Source of the DNA: Hofstenia miamia
Lineage: Eukaryota; Xenacoelomorpha; Acoela; Hofsteniidae
Direction of reading: 5' to 3'
Assembly (NCBI GenBank): GCA_900660155.1
Contig: CABFPE010000022.1
Coordinates: forward strand, 112,413 to 176,412
DNA: 64,000 bases
The notes under the pieces were generated by a model, which saw only the letters and a list, made by a program, of their open reading frames with translations, was not told the DNA's origin and searched no databases. Position 1 is the first letter of the stretch; each line of letters begins with the position of its first letter. A program made the position numbers and the translations under genes. Below are positions 21,469 to 33,192 of the stretch, piece after piece.

Positions 21469-22749
21469 TGTGCTATAATTTGTTCCAACGTAAAATGTTC
21501 CAATTTGTCCCTTTAACGTAAATTTGTGGACATTTCATAATAATGCAAAATTAATAATGGTTATAAATTAGATATTGACGTTTCTGAGAAAATTGGTTTT
21601 GCAATTTAGATCGAGAAAAATCGTATTGAGAGTTGCTACTGCTAATTTAACGAAAGTTCTCTGTTAGCTGATTTAGATTTACAATGTTAGCGATCGAAAA
21701 TAACAAACAATCAAAGAAATTTAATATATAATGCACTGAAAAGCTACATTTCATAGTTAGTCATTTTAATTTCAATGGTTATCTTCTAATTGTTTTATTA
21801 TGGAATCGAATTCAAATTTTTGGTGTATGAATGAACACTACTACTTAAATTATGTCTTGTAGAGTATCGTAATTGATTGCAAGCTGATGGCAGCAAATGC
21901 ATCCATCCTAGTGTGTATCCTTGAAGAACCTTATATGGTTTTTCATTGACGTATGCTCGGACTTAATTGTATTTCAACATTAAAAGGTAAATTTTCTGTT
22001 AATTGACATTTTATTGATAAAATAGCATGTAGAATGCAAACGAATATTAATATCATACAACAGTTTGCGGTGTTCGAAATATTTAATCTCAACTGTGAAT
22101 AAGCTAGATTTGTGGTTAAAAATTATTGGATAAATATTGAAAATCACGAAAATGGCGCTAGTAAACCAATTTTGTCTATAACATTATTTCGCTATACTTG
22201 TTAATATGAATTTAAAAAATTTTTTCTTACATGTAATGCAAACAAACAGTAACTAAAAAAATATATTTACAGCGTTTGTAACATCTGAATCATTTAATGT
22301 TTACGGAGATTCGGTAGGAGTCTGACCTACTATTTCCATACATAAGTATGGCTGTGTTATTTACACTACGAATCTTCAAGTAAATAAATAAATAATAAAA
22401 TTGAAATTCAAATTGAATATTGACAATACAATAAACCGTAACTGCTACTAAAAGACTATTTATCAATAATGGACGTTAACGTAGATGCTATTTAAGTTAC
22501 AATATATTTCAAGTTTATTACCACAAACAGTATAGATTACTAAACAAAAATAACACAATGGTTCACGAAAGGTCTAACAAATTTATTATCAACGTGCAAT
22601 TTAATGCTAAATTAATCCCATTCTCAGAATCTTCAATTCAATATCCAATTTACCACATTGGTTAATTTTGCCTTAATATTAAATGTCTATAAATGTGAAT
22701 TAAAGGGACATTTTGGAACATTTTACGTTGGAACAAATTAAGTGATGCC
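21469..22749. mobile_element. Non-autonomous DNA transposon inserted in the gypsy protease
   Basis: A non-coding insert of about 1.28 kb has inverted ends. The left end around 21478-21535 and the right end around 22682-22740 share AATTTGTTCCAACGTAAAAT and TGTCCCTTTAA over about 58 bp. The 10-bp gypsy sequence CTATCAATGG occurs on both sides (21459-21468 and 22750-22759), a target-site duplication. A 9-10-bp duplication with long inverted ends would suit a Mutator-like MITE, but hAT-like (8 bp) cannot be excluded because the outermost bases of the two ends disagree. It is younger than the gypsy copy it interrupts. Confidence 0.8.
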
Positions 22750-22759
22750 CTATCAATGG

Positions 22760-23190
22760 AGTAATGACGAAAGCAACAATTGACACTGGAGCAGCTACAT
22801 CTATAATTACCAATGAATGCTCCATGAAGTTGGGATTCAAATGGGAGGATTTGAATAATTGCAATAAGAGATAAATCAACGCATCAGGAGATTATATCGA
22901 TACAAAAGGAATGATAAAAACAGCACATTTGAACAACCTTTGGTGGTGGTGGATACACACAATAATTCACTGCCATACACACAATAATTCGCTACCATAC
23001 AAAGTTATATTAGGCAATGACTTTTTGACTAAAAATGGATGTGTTATTAATTATGCTAATAGAACCATAAAGGTAAAAAAAGAAGAGATAGAAATTGAGG
23101 AAGAACAAAAGAAGCAGAAAACAATTACATTCCAACTGCAAGAAGACATCCACCTTCAACAATCAAGACGGAAGACACTATAACAGCTGA
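22760..23190 (+). pseudogene. Gypsy fossil 1: aspartic protease region
   Basis: ATIDTGAATSIIT, the DTGA active-site block of retropepsins, is visible just right of the inserted MITE. Further on are VILGNDFLTKNGCVINY and a charged tail. It is the protease domain of the pol polyprotein, broken. Confidence 0.75.
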
Positions 23191-23399
23191 CATAATGCTT
23201 TATGACAACAAAGGCATCAACACCAAATGAGTATTGATGCCATCCAGTGTCTGCACAATAAAACATGGAAAGGGAAGAATACCAATTCTCAATGCTTTGA
23301 ACCAGAATGTCAATTTGAAAAAATCTCAAATAAGAATATATGGGAAGTACATCAAAACCAACATCAGACTCATTTGGAAGGCAATTGGAGATGACAATG

Positions 23400-25870
23400 G
23401 AGTGAGTAATTTGCATGGTCAATTCAAGGACTTGCAAAGGAAAGCAGATAGTACTCCACAAGGCCGACTCAAGGGCAAGTGGACAAACACCATCAAAGTC
23501 ACGAGTACTCCCAAAAGCTGACTCAAGGGCATTGGGATGAAAGCAGAAGAAGAAGATACATACAGAACAGCTGAAATAAACGACAAAGACTACCAACTTC
23601 TAGAAGAATGGGAGATTATACAACTAAGGACACTGCTAGAAAAACACAAACACATATTCAACTATGGAGAAATAAGTGTAGGACAGGCAGTAGGCAAAAA
23701 GCATAAAATTGTCACAACAACAGACAAACCAATCAAGCTACCAGTTAGAAGGGTGCCAGAGCAGCTGAAAGACAAATACAATCACATACTGGAGGAATTA
23801 ATTGATATCAAAATCATTGGCCCAAGTGAGAGCCCATATGCAGCACCAACTGTGTTCATAAAACAAGGAAGCAAGTATCGCCTATGCATTGATTTTCGTA
23901 AACTCAATGAAGTGACAAAAAAGGACTCATACCCCTTACCACGAATAGAGGACATGCTCTACAAAGCCAGTAAACACAAATATTTTACAACACTGGATTT
24001 ATGCAAGGCCTACTGGCAAGTAAATATGGAAGAGAGTGACATTGAGAAGACAGCATTTATAACCCCATATGGGCTATACAAATGGATATATATGGTGTTT
24101 GGACTCTGTAATGCACCAGCAACGTTTCAGAGGTATATAACCAAGGTATTAAAGAAAAAGACACACAGAATGGAAGAGGGAGTTGACGCCTATATAGATG
24201 ACATGATAGTCACAAGTGATACAGTCCAAGAACACCTGGAAAAATTGGAAAGGACATTAATGATTCTAGAAAATGCGGGACTCCGGATTAATGGAAATAA
24301 GTGCGATATCCTGAAAGAGAAAATAGTGTTCCTCAGAAGAATGATAGAGAAAGGCAGAATATGCATGAAGGACAACGCCAGAGAAATGATCCGAAAAATA
24401 GAAAAACCAAACAACAAAAAAGATATACAGAGAATTATGGGATTCTTCAATTATTATGGAACCTTTATTCCAAATATAGCTGGAAAAACGGTGAAGATGA
24501 CCTGATTGATGAGAAAGTCAGTACCATTTATATGGACCTGGCAAGAGCAAGAGGAACTTGACAACATCAAAGAGGAACTTGCGAAACTGCCCTCCCTCAA
24601 CACACCAGACTACAATGAGAAATTCATATTGGATTGCGACGTAAGTAAGGTGGCAATTGGAGCAACATTGGGACAGATAAGGAATGGAAAGGAGGTACCC
24701 ATCCAGTTTTTTAGCCGCAAACTGAGGGCAAGCAAGGAGAACTATGGTTCCACCAAGGTGGAAATGCTGGCATTAATTGAGAGTATCAAGAAATTTTGAC
24801 ATTTCCTTATAGGAAGAGAATTTAGAGTACAAACGACAACAGTGGATTGGCCTGGCTGAAGAAGTTCTCTGGGGATAAGTCTGGAATAGTATCGCAGGTG
24901 ATTGAATACCTAAACAAGTTCACATTTACAATTGAACACAGGAAAGGCATGTTGCACAACAACGCGGATTTCTGGACATCATTCCCAGAATACCAAAGAG
25001 ACGCAGCAAAAACAGATGGAGGAAAGAAACAATTTTCAGTTCCTGCCACATATGGAATACAAGGAATTACCAGAGATAAATGTGTATAAAAAAGGCCAAG
25101 TGGTACTACTGATACTCATAAGAGAGGATATAACAGAACAAGAGATAGTGGACAAACAAAAAGACGATATAATCCTAGGTGAGATTATTAAAAAGATTAG
25201 AGAGCCTTGAACTACACTATCTAAAATAACAGCAGGATACTATGACTGCTACAAATGGAAGATCAACAGGAACATACTACTATACATCGAAGCTAGGAAT
25301 AACCGAATCACAATACCCAACTACTTCAAGAGGGAATTGATACTGAAGACACACGAGAAGGGTCACCTAGGAATAACACAGACGGAGAAAACGTTCAACG
25401 CATGATTCATAACAACAGCCATCAGGAAAGTCGTGGAAGACATCAACAACTGCACAACATGCCTTCTAAACAACAAACAACACTTCCTGACACAGCAAGC
25501 ACTGCTAGAAAAAATTAACACAACTCAACCTAATGAAATAGTCCATATAGATCTGGAGATGCTATCAAAGGACGCCGAAGGCTATCAGTACTTACTGGTA
25601 ATGGTGGACAACTTTACCAAATATGCAAGGATGGTCCTGATGCGAAAAACATGGCGGAAACCACAGCTGAGATAGTCATCTTAAAAGAGTGGATACTGAG
25701 ATTGGGACTAATGGAAATGATCATAACAGATAAAGGGCCTCAATTCAAAAGTGGACTTTTCCAAGAAATGGCAAAGCTCCTAGAAATCGCAAGCAAATGA
25801 ACAACTGCCTATCATCTGCAGGCCAACAGAGCAGTGGAACAACTCAATCAAACATTAATTAAGCTAATCA
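23400..25870 (+). pseudogene. Gypsy fossil 1: pol block a (RT, RNase H, integrase start)
   Basis: The RT shows LCIDFRKLNEVTKKDSYPLP, FTTLDLCKAYWQV, FGLCNAPATFQRY and DAYIDDMIV (YxDD). RNase H shows FILDCDVSKVAIGATLG and FFSRKLRASKENYGSTKVEM. The integrase begins with a His/Cys-type region and HIDLEMLSKDAEGYQYLLVM. Copies of the GACTCAAGGGCA motif precede the RT. This block ends where a second RT starts, in the middle of the integrase. Broken. Confidence 0.82.
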
Positions 25871-28319
25871 GAGTAGCAACAACACTGAACGAAGTGACAA
25901 AAAAGGACTCATATCCCTTACCACGAATAGAGGACATGCTCTACGAAGCCAGTAAACACAAATACTTCACAACACTGGATTTATGCAAGGCCTACTGGCA
26001 AGTAAAAATGGAAGAGAGTGACATCGAGAAGACAGCATTTATAATCCCATATGGGCTATTCAAATGGATATATATGGCGTTTGGACTCTGTAACACACCA
26101 GCAACCTTTCAGAGGTACATAATGAAGATGTTAAAAAATAAGACACACAGAATGGAGGAAGCAGTCGACGCCTATATAGATGATATCATAGTCACAAGCA
26201 ACACAGTCCAAGAACATCTGGAAAGACTGGAAAGAACGTTAGCAATCTTAGAAAATGCGGGACTTCGTATTAATGGGAATAAGTGCAACATTTTCCTTGG
26301 GAGAATGATAGAGAAGGGAAGAATATGCATGAAGGACAACACTAGAGAAATGATCCAAAAGATAGAAAAACTGAACAATAAAAAAGACATACAGAGAATC
26401 ATGGGATTCTTCAACTATTATGGAACTTTTATTCTGAATATAGCTGGTAAAATGGCAAAGATGACCAAACTAATGAGGAAATCAGTGCCATTTGTATGGA
26501 CTTGGCAGGAGCAGGAAGAACTAGACAACATCAAAGAAGAACTAGCAAAACTGCCCTCCCTCAATACACCAGACTACAACAAGAAATTCATATTGGATTG
26601 CGACGTGAGTAAGGTGGCAATTGGAGCAACATTGGGACAGATAATGAATGGAAAGGAGGTACCCAAGCGAGGAAAACTATGGCTCCACTAAGGTGGAAAT
26701 GATGGCATTAATTGAGAGTATTAAGAAATTTTGACACTTCCTTATCAGCAGAGAATTTAGAGTATGAACAGACAACAGCAGATTGGCCTGGTTAAAGAAG
26801 TTCTCTGGGGATAAGTCTGGAATAGTATCATGGTGGATCAAATACCTAAATGAGTTCACATTTACAATTGAACACAGGAAAGGCATGTTGCACAACAACG
26901 CGGATTTCTGGACATCATTGCCAGAATATCAGAGAGACATAGTGAAAACAGATGGAGAAAAGATTCAATTTCAGTTCCTGCCACACACTGAGTACGAAGG
27001 ACTGCCAGAGATAAACGTGGACAAGAAAGGCCAAGCAGTACTGATGAGGGAAGAGATATTTGAACAGGAAATAATAGACAAACAAAGAGATGACATAATC
27101 CTCAGTGAAATAATAAAGAAGATCAGAGAGCCTCAGACAATGCTATCCAAAATAACAGCAAGTTATTACAAATGTTACAAATGGAAGACTAACAAGAATG
27201 GACTACTATATGTCGAGGCTGGCAACAATTGAATCGTGATCCCCAATTACTTTAAGAGAGAACTAATACGGAAAATACAAGAGAAAGGCCATTTGGGAAT
27301 CACACAGATGGAGAAAACATTCAATGCAAGATTCATAACAACAGCAGTAAGGAAGGTAATCGAGGATATTATTAATAAATGCACAACATGCCTCCTCAAT
27401 AATAAACAACACTTTCTGACAAAAAGAGCGCCACTAGAAAAAATCATTGCAACTCAACCTAACACAATTGTCCACATAGTTCTAGAGATGCTAACTGAGG
27501 ATGCAGAAGGCTACCAATATTTACTAGTGATGGTGGATAACTTTACCAAGTATGTGAGAATGGTCCCAATGAGGAATACAATGGCAGAAACCACAGCAGA
27601 ACTAGTCTTAAAAGAATGGATACTGCAACTAGGAACAATGGAAATGATCATAACAAATAAGGGGCCCCAATTCAAGATTGGACTTTTTCAGGAAATGGCA
27701 AAGATCCTGGAAATTGCAAGTGAACAAACAACCACGTACTATCCACAGGCCAACAGAGCAGTGGAGCAGCTCAATCAAACATTGATCAAGCTAATCAGAG
27801 TAGTGATGACAAGGATAGGAGGAAGCAGATGGAGAGAGGTCATTGAAATGATTGAATATTATTATAATACCTTGGTGCATGCAATGACTGGAGTCTCACC
27901 ATTTAAGGCCATGTTCAGAAGAGAAGCAGCGACCCCACTTTCAATGCAGTATACCAACTACAGTGGAAAGTTGGACAACGCATACATACAACAACTAAAA
28001 AACCAGAGAACAGAGATTCACAAAACAATGTGCCACAATATAAAAAAATCAGCAGTGAGACAGCAATGCAATTACAATAAAAAAATCTACGGTCATGCAC
28101 ATAAAGTAGGGGATAAAGTATACATGTTCACACTGATTAAACTCACAGATACTAACCAAGTCCAGAAGTTGAAAACAATATGGTCCGGCCCTCACATGAT
28201 AACACAAACATTACCTAACAATGAATATATGCTAGACAATAATAGACTATTACATTTTCAAAACTTGAAGAGAGCAACAGCAGACATCGAAGAGATGAAG
28301 ATAGACAAGAGCGCTGACT
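25871..28319 (+). pseudogene. Gypsy fossil 1: pol block b (RT, RNase H, integrase)
   Basis: This is a second copy of RT to integrase, joined to block a in mid-integrase. The same RT and RNase H motifs recur, and the integrase is fuller, with LLVMVDNFTKYVRMVPM, a core region with EIASEQTTTYYPQANRAVEQ, and a C-terminal part with KVGDKVYMFTLIKL. Agreement with block a is roughly 90% by eye. Tandem arrangement of pol segments suggests template switching or unequal exchange. Broken. Confidence 0.82.
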
Positions 28320-29217
28320 AGAAAAAATCATTGCAACTCAACCTAACACAATTGTCCACATAGTTCTAGAGATGCTAACTGAGGATGCAGAAGGCTACCA
28401 ATATTTACTAGTGATGGTGGATAACTTTACCAAGTATGTGAGAATGGTCCCAATGAGGAATACAATGGCAGAAACCACAGCAGAACTAGTCTTAAAAGAA
28501 TGGATACTGCAACTAGGAACAATGGAAACAATCATAACAGATAAGGGGCCCCAATTAGAGAGTGGACTTTTTCAGGAAATGGTGAAACTCCTGGAAATTG
28601 CAAGTGAACAAACAACCGCGTACTATCCACAGGCCAACAGAGCAGTGGAGCAGCTCAATCGAACATTGATCAAGCTAATCAGAATGGTGATGACAAGGAT
28701 AGAAGGAAGCAGATGGTGAGAGGTCATCGAAATGATTGAATATTATTATAATACCTTGGTGCATGCAATGACTGGAGTCTCACCATTTAAGGCCATGTTC
28801 AGAAGAGAAGCAGCGACCCCACTTTCAATGCAGTATACCAACTACAGTGGAAAGTTGGACAACGCATACATACAACAACTAAAAAACCAGAGAACAGAGA
28901 TTCACAAAACAATGTGCCACAATATAAAAAAATCAGCAGTGAGACAGCAATGCAATTACAATAAAAAAATCTACGGTCATGCACATAAAGTAGGGGATAA
29001 AGTATACATGTTCACACTGATTAAACTCACAGATACTAACCAAGTCCAGAAGTTGAAAACAATATGGTCCGGCCCTCACATGATAACACAAACATTACTG
29101 AACAATGAATATATGTTAGACAACAATAGACTATTACATTTTCAAAACTTGAAGAGAGCAACAGCAGACATCGAAGAGATGAAGATAGACAAGAATGCTG
29201 AATTCAAAATATGCTGA
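28320..29217 (+). pseudogene. Gypsy fossil 1: pol block c (integrase only)
   Basis: This is a third, partial copy covering the integrase core and C-terminus, almost identical to the matching part of block b and joined to it through a short shared sequence. Near-identity shows that this duplication is very recent. Broken. Confidence 0.82.
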
Positions 29218-29559
29218 ATTAATGGCAATGAAATTTTATACAATATGTATGACTTAGATAGCCTACATGAAGAAGAATTCGATGATGAATATACAGCAGA
29301 CATCAGAGATGATGACTCAAGCCAAAGAGTGCTGCCCCAGAGGACAGCAAGAAATAAACCTATATATGACCCTGAAATATGGGATATAAATTTACTAACT
29401 GCATTTAGGAAACAAGAGGAAAATGATGCATCCCCCAATGAAGAAGAGAGTACGCAGAAACCAACAACCAGAGGAGCTCTCAGCCACAAACAGGAGAAGG
29501 AGAGTTTGAAGAAGTTCTCAAACTGGATGTTGATTCAAGAGCAGAAGGGATGAGGACGA

Positions 29560-29900
29560 AGAACCGATGAACAGATGATGTAGAGTGAGAAGGCGTCCAA
29601 GTAGTCCCCAAGGCTGATTCAAGGGCAGGGAGACCAATGGACAAGAAGCCTCTCCAGCCAGAGATCTGCACTGCTGATTCAAGGGCACGCAGAAAACTGG
29701 TGCTCAGCAGAACTTTCCCTCCCAAAGTCCACAACACTGATTCAAGGGTGGTGAGACACAAGGAGTTGCAGGGGAAGGTGTAAGTGGTGGAAGAACCGTG
29801 GAGATACAGAAGCAATTCAAGGCTGATGTTATCTCATCTGGAACCACAACTGGTCAAGTGCTGGTAGAAGTAACTGTGAGCTGATTCAAGGGCAAATCAG
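29560..29900 (+). repeat. Post-integrase linker with repeated TGATTCAAGGGCA motif
   Basis: The motif TGATTCAAGGGC(A) or a close variant occurs near 29613, 29673, 29738 and 29882, with a degraded copy near 29811, spaced 60-145 bp apart. Related copies precede the RT at 23463 and 23517. In one frame the motif corresponds to the QLKG-type peptide repeat that is better kept in gypsy fossil 2. Function unknown. Confidence 0.65.
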
Positions 29901-29982
29901 TAGAAACTATCAGCACAGATTCACAGCCCATGGACTGTGAACCCAAGCACCAGCAGATTACCATTACGGATGACCCAGCAAC

Positions 29983-32900
29983 ATGCCTCCTCAGAAACTA
30001 CTTTGGAAAGAATGGTACGATCAAAAGAGAGAGAAAAACGGATGTCTAAAATCATCGAAGATGTGTTATAATGCATTCGCAAAGCTATCCCCAGAAACAA
30101 AGGCACATATATGGAAAATCGCAAGAACCAAAGGGAAGAATTTACTGATAGTGCTTGATGCAAACAATAGACCTAAAGTAAATGTGATTATAAGCTATCC
30201 CCAAGAAATGAACAAAACACTAGAGAGGCCATACATGTGAAGCACAGTACACATTGTATTTGACGATGAGTTCACACTGGATACAATGCAAGTTATAATG
30301 GCATACAAAGATAAAATAGCTGAAATACCAGAAATAAACATTGATGAAGAAAACCTCACAATCATACACATACTAAAACAAAAAGAGTATACAAAAAATT
30401 TAGAAAAGAAAATGGATGAAACAACAAGAATGGCGAGAGTACAAAAGGTCAGGATAGTAATTATCACAATTATCAACAGTCAAAGACACCCCTGAGCATT
30501 TAAGAGAAACATGCATGACAGCCAAAAACATCTTCCCATGGACCAGAACACCAAAAACTACGACAATCCCAGAATTAATACGCTTCAATCTGCAGATAGA
30601 CTACTGGGAACAAATTTATAGAATTATGGTAGAACCATGCATTGCAATCGATCTCTACAGACAGATGAAAACAATCGAACTAACGTCAGGTACAGATGGA
30701 ATAGAAAAGGCCAACACACTATTCATAAAGTGCAGCTTAACACAAAGACAAGAGCATCTCCAACAAATTCAGACAATATGGAGAAATATGAAACTACAAC
30801 AAAAAGTAGAGGAAGGTTGGCCAGAGATAAAAATCAAAGCACAGTCACGGAAATTTCATAAGTTGGTGGAAATGGTACTAACAGAGGTAAATAAAGCCTA
30901 CAAACTGAACATGAAAAAAGATTTTAAACAGTTAGTATTTGAGGAAAAGAACGCACCAGAGATACATTATAGAACAATGGCATGGATACTGGAAATTTTC
31001 ACCACTGAAGAAACAGTACTGAAACTCCCAATCTCGCGACATACCCAGCACAAGTTAGCAAAAGAAAAGAAGTTCAAGATAGCAATAGCCCCAATAAATA
31101 CACAGACCAAAAATTGGCTACTGAAAGGTCACACAGGAAAGCTGGAGTCACCAAATAGAGTAGAAAAGCCAGTACAGACAATAGAGAAGATACTTAGTCA
31201 AATAATAATGAATGAAAATCTGATGGGGAAAATGTCAGTGATAAGCATTGCTAACAAAACAGATATATGCCCTAGTGAAATCACCATATTTGATGAGCCG
31301 ATGAAAAAATACATGTGGGGTGCAACATCTGAAACATGGATGAAACAACTGGAGCACCAACCATGGCTGACAACAAGGAAAATAATCAAATGAAAATTAG
31401 TGAGCACAGCCAAGATCAGGAAAACGTTAGGACAGGAAAACGTGCGAGAGACCCTCAACCGCGAAATGGAACACTATGAAAGGGACAGCCTGTGGTGCAT
31501 ATTCACAAAAATCATACAAAGTGCAGAAATGATGAAATGAGGGGGCATAACAGAACCAGTTGAAGTCTGTGAGATGGTCACGAAATCACAAGCAGAAATG
31601 ATAGAGGAAGAACAATTGTTAACATCATCAAGATTACTATTATCTCTGAAAATGCAGCAAACAGTCGACAGAATAAACATCGAGAAATGGGGAGACATCA
31701 GCCCAGCAAGGACAATAGAGTGGATAGATACTGATGACGAACAGTTCCTAGTTGAAATCAAAGTCACAAGGGAAGCTAAGGAAATCAAGGAGACAAACTT
31801 CCAGAACATCAGAGAACAGCAAATGGTGGTGACGATGAAGCTTATGTTTACGTGAACATAATTAGAAGAGCTATTAAAGCCTTACAACCAATTAGCCGTA
31901 GATGTTGAATGCATTACAGCAAGAATAGACATCAAAGAAGAAATACGACTAAAATTAAGCTGGAGGGGATTAACGCAAGCATTTTGGAACACCATTCAGG
32001 AAGCCAAAATGAATTACCCCACCATGATAGGCCTAGCTAGGGCACCAACAATGGAAGACCCGTATCCACATATAGAGAGACAAATAGAAACGAAAATCTC
32101 AATCTGCACACCCCCGGAAACTATTGCAATACCAATGGTCCTCCCATGATGGAGACTACCAAAAGAGGTGAAAGTAGCGAAAACTTTTCTCCATGAGCAC
32201 AAATCATATGTAAATACACAAATAAAAGCAAAAGCTATGATAGAACAAGATGACTACAAAAGATCGAAAGAGATACTGCTAAGAAATGATAACAGAGAGA
32301 GGGTCTACATCAAAGGCACAATAACGCCTGATCAGCTCTATACACAAGGGAGACCCATCAATGTACATTTACAAGATCTCAGAAAAGAGATAGAAGAACG
32401 TAACCCAAGAGCCATAATGCTTTTCTCTGGAGTAAACGATATTGTTTGGACAAACATCTGGGAAAGGAAGCACCGCTACTATGATGTTACAAAGAGAGTA
32501 GAAATTGTCACAATGATGTGGATCAATAAGAACGATCCTAACAACAGTAACGATCCAATGGTACAAGGGGTAATGTCCTGGTTACCAACGCTTGCACAGG
32601 GGACGCTCCGAATGGGAGAAGTCCCAAAAGTAGGGGAATAAATTACAGTATGACTAGAACTAGAATCCACTAGACTTTAGAGAACAAAACAACAATTTCC
32701 AGAACTGACAAAGGGAGTACTCACAGAAGAAGAAGTAAGAGATAACATCAGTTTCTTTTACAAGGACGTGGCAAATACCCGGAGTCTCAGAAAAGTATTC
32801 ATGTTTTTCTATCCCAACAATCAGATAAGAGAAGACCTGGCCCACACAAGCAGGGCTGATGCACAAGTGACATTGATGATAGGCATCAAGGGAATACAGC

Positions 32901-33180
32901 TGTACCATAAGTATTACGAAATATTTTCACAGAAGATAAATGAACTACGAGAGATTACACTGATAGCAGAGGATATTTGAGAGATGCAATTTTTGAAGTA
33001 CGCTAATATAGTAACAACGGAAAGAGAAGCAGTCCTTAAGATGACCAAACAAACTGAATTTGAGAAAATCTCGTGGGCTGATCAACAGGCTGAGTCGATA
33101 ATTCGAAAGGCGGACGCCTTGGTGCATGAAGAACGAGCTGTGCTGAAAATAATGCAAGCTGAGGAGAGCATGTAGCATCA
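29983..33180 (+). pseudogene. Gypsy fossil 1: 3' region of unknown function
   Basis: About 3.2 kb of coding-like sequence follows the linker. Recognisable stretches are KLSPETKAHIWKIARTKGKN, a helical lysine-rich central part (LVEMVLTEVNKAYKLNMKKD), and IANKTDICPSEITIFDEP followed by KYMWGATSETW. A later part carries PRAIMLFSGVNDIVW. The LSPETK, NK-ICP-EI and KYMW blocks recur in gypsy fossil 2, so this is a property of the lineage. I see no signal peptide, transmembrane span or fusion peptide that would mark an envelope gene. Broken. I do not recognise the family. Confidence 0.6.
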
Positions 33181-33192
33181 TCCACACAAATC

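Noticed and set aside
23156-23596. 146-codon open frame on the minus strand
   Set aside because: Antisense shadow of the gypsy pol region. The composition follows the sense strand and no domain is visible.
29983-33180. Envelope gene in gypsy fossil 1
   Set aside because: No signal peptide, transmembrane span, furin-type site or fusion peptide was seen, so the region is described as unknown.
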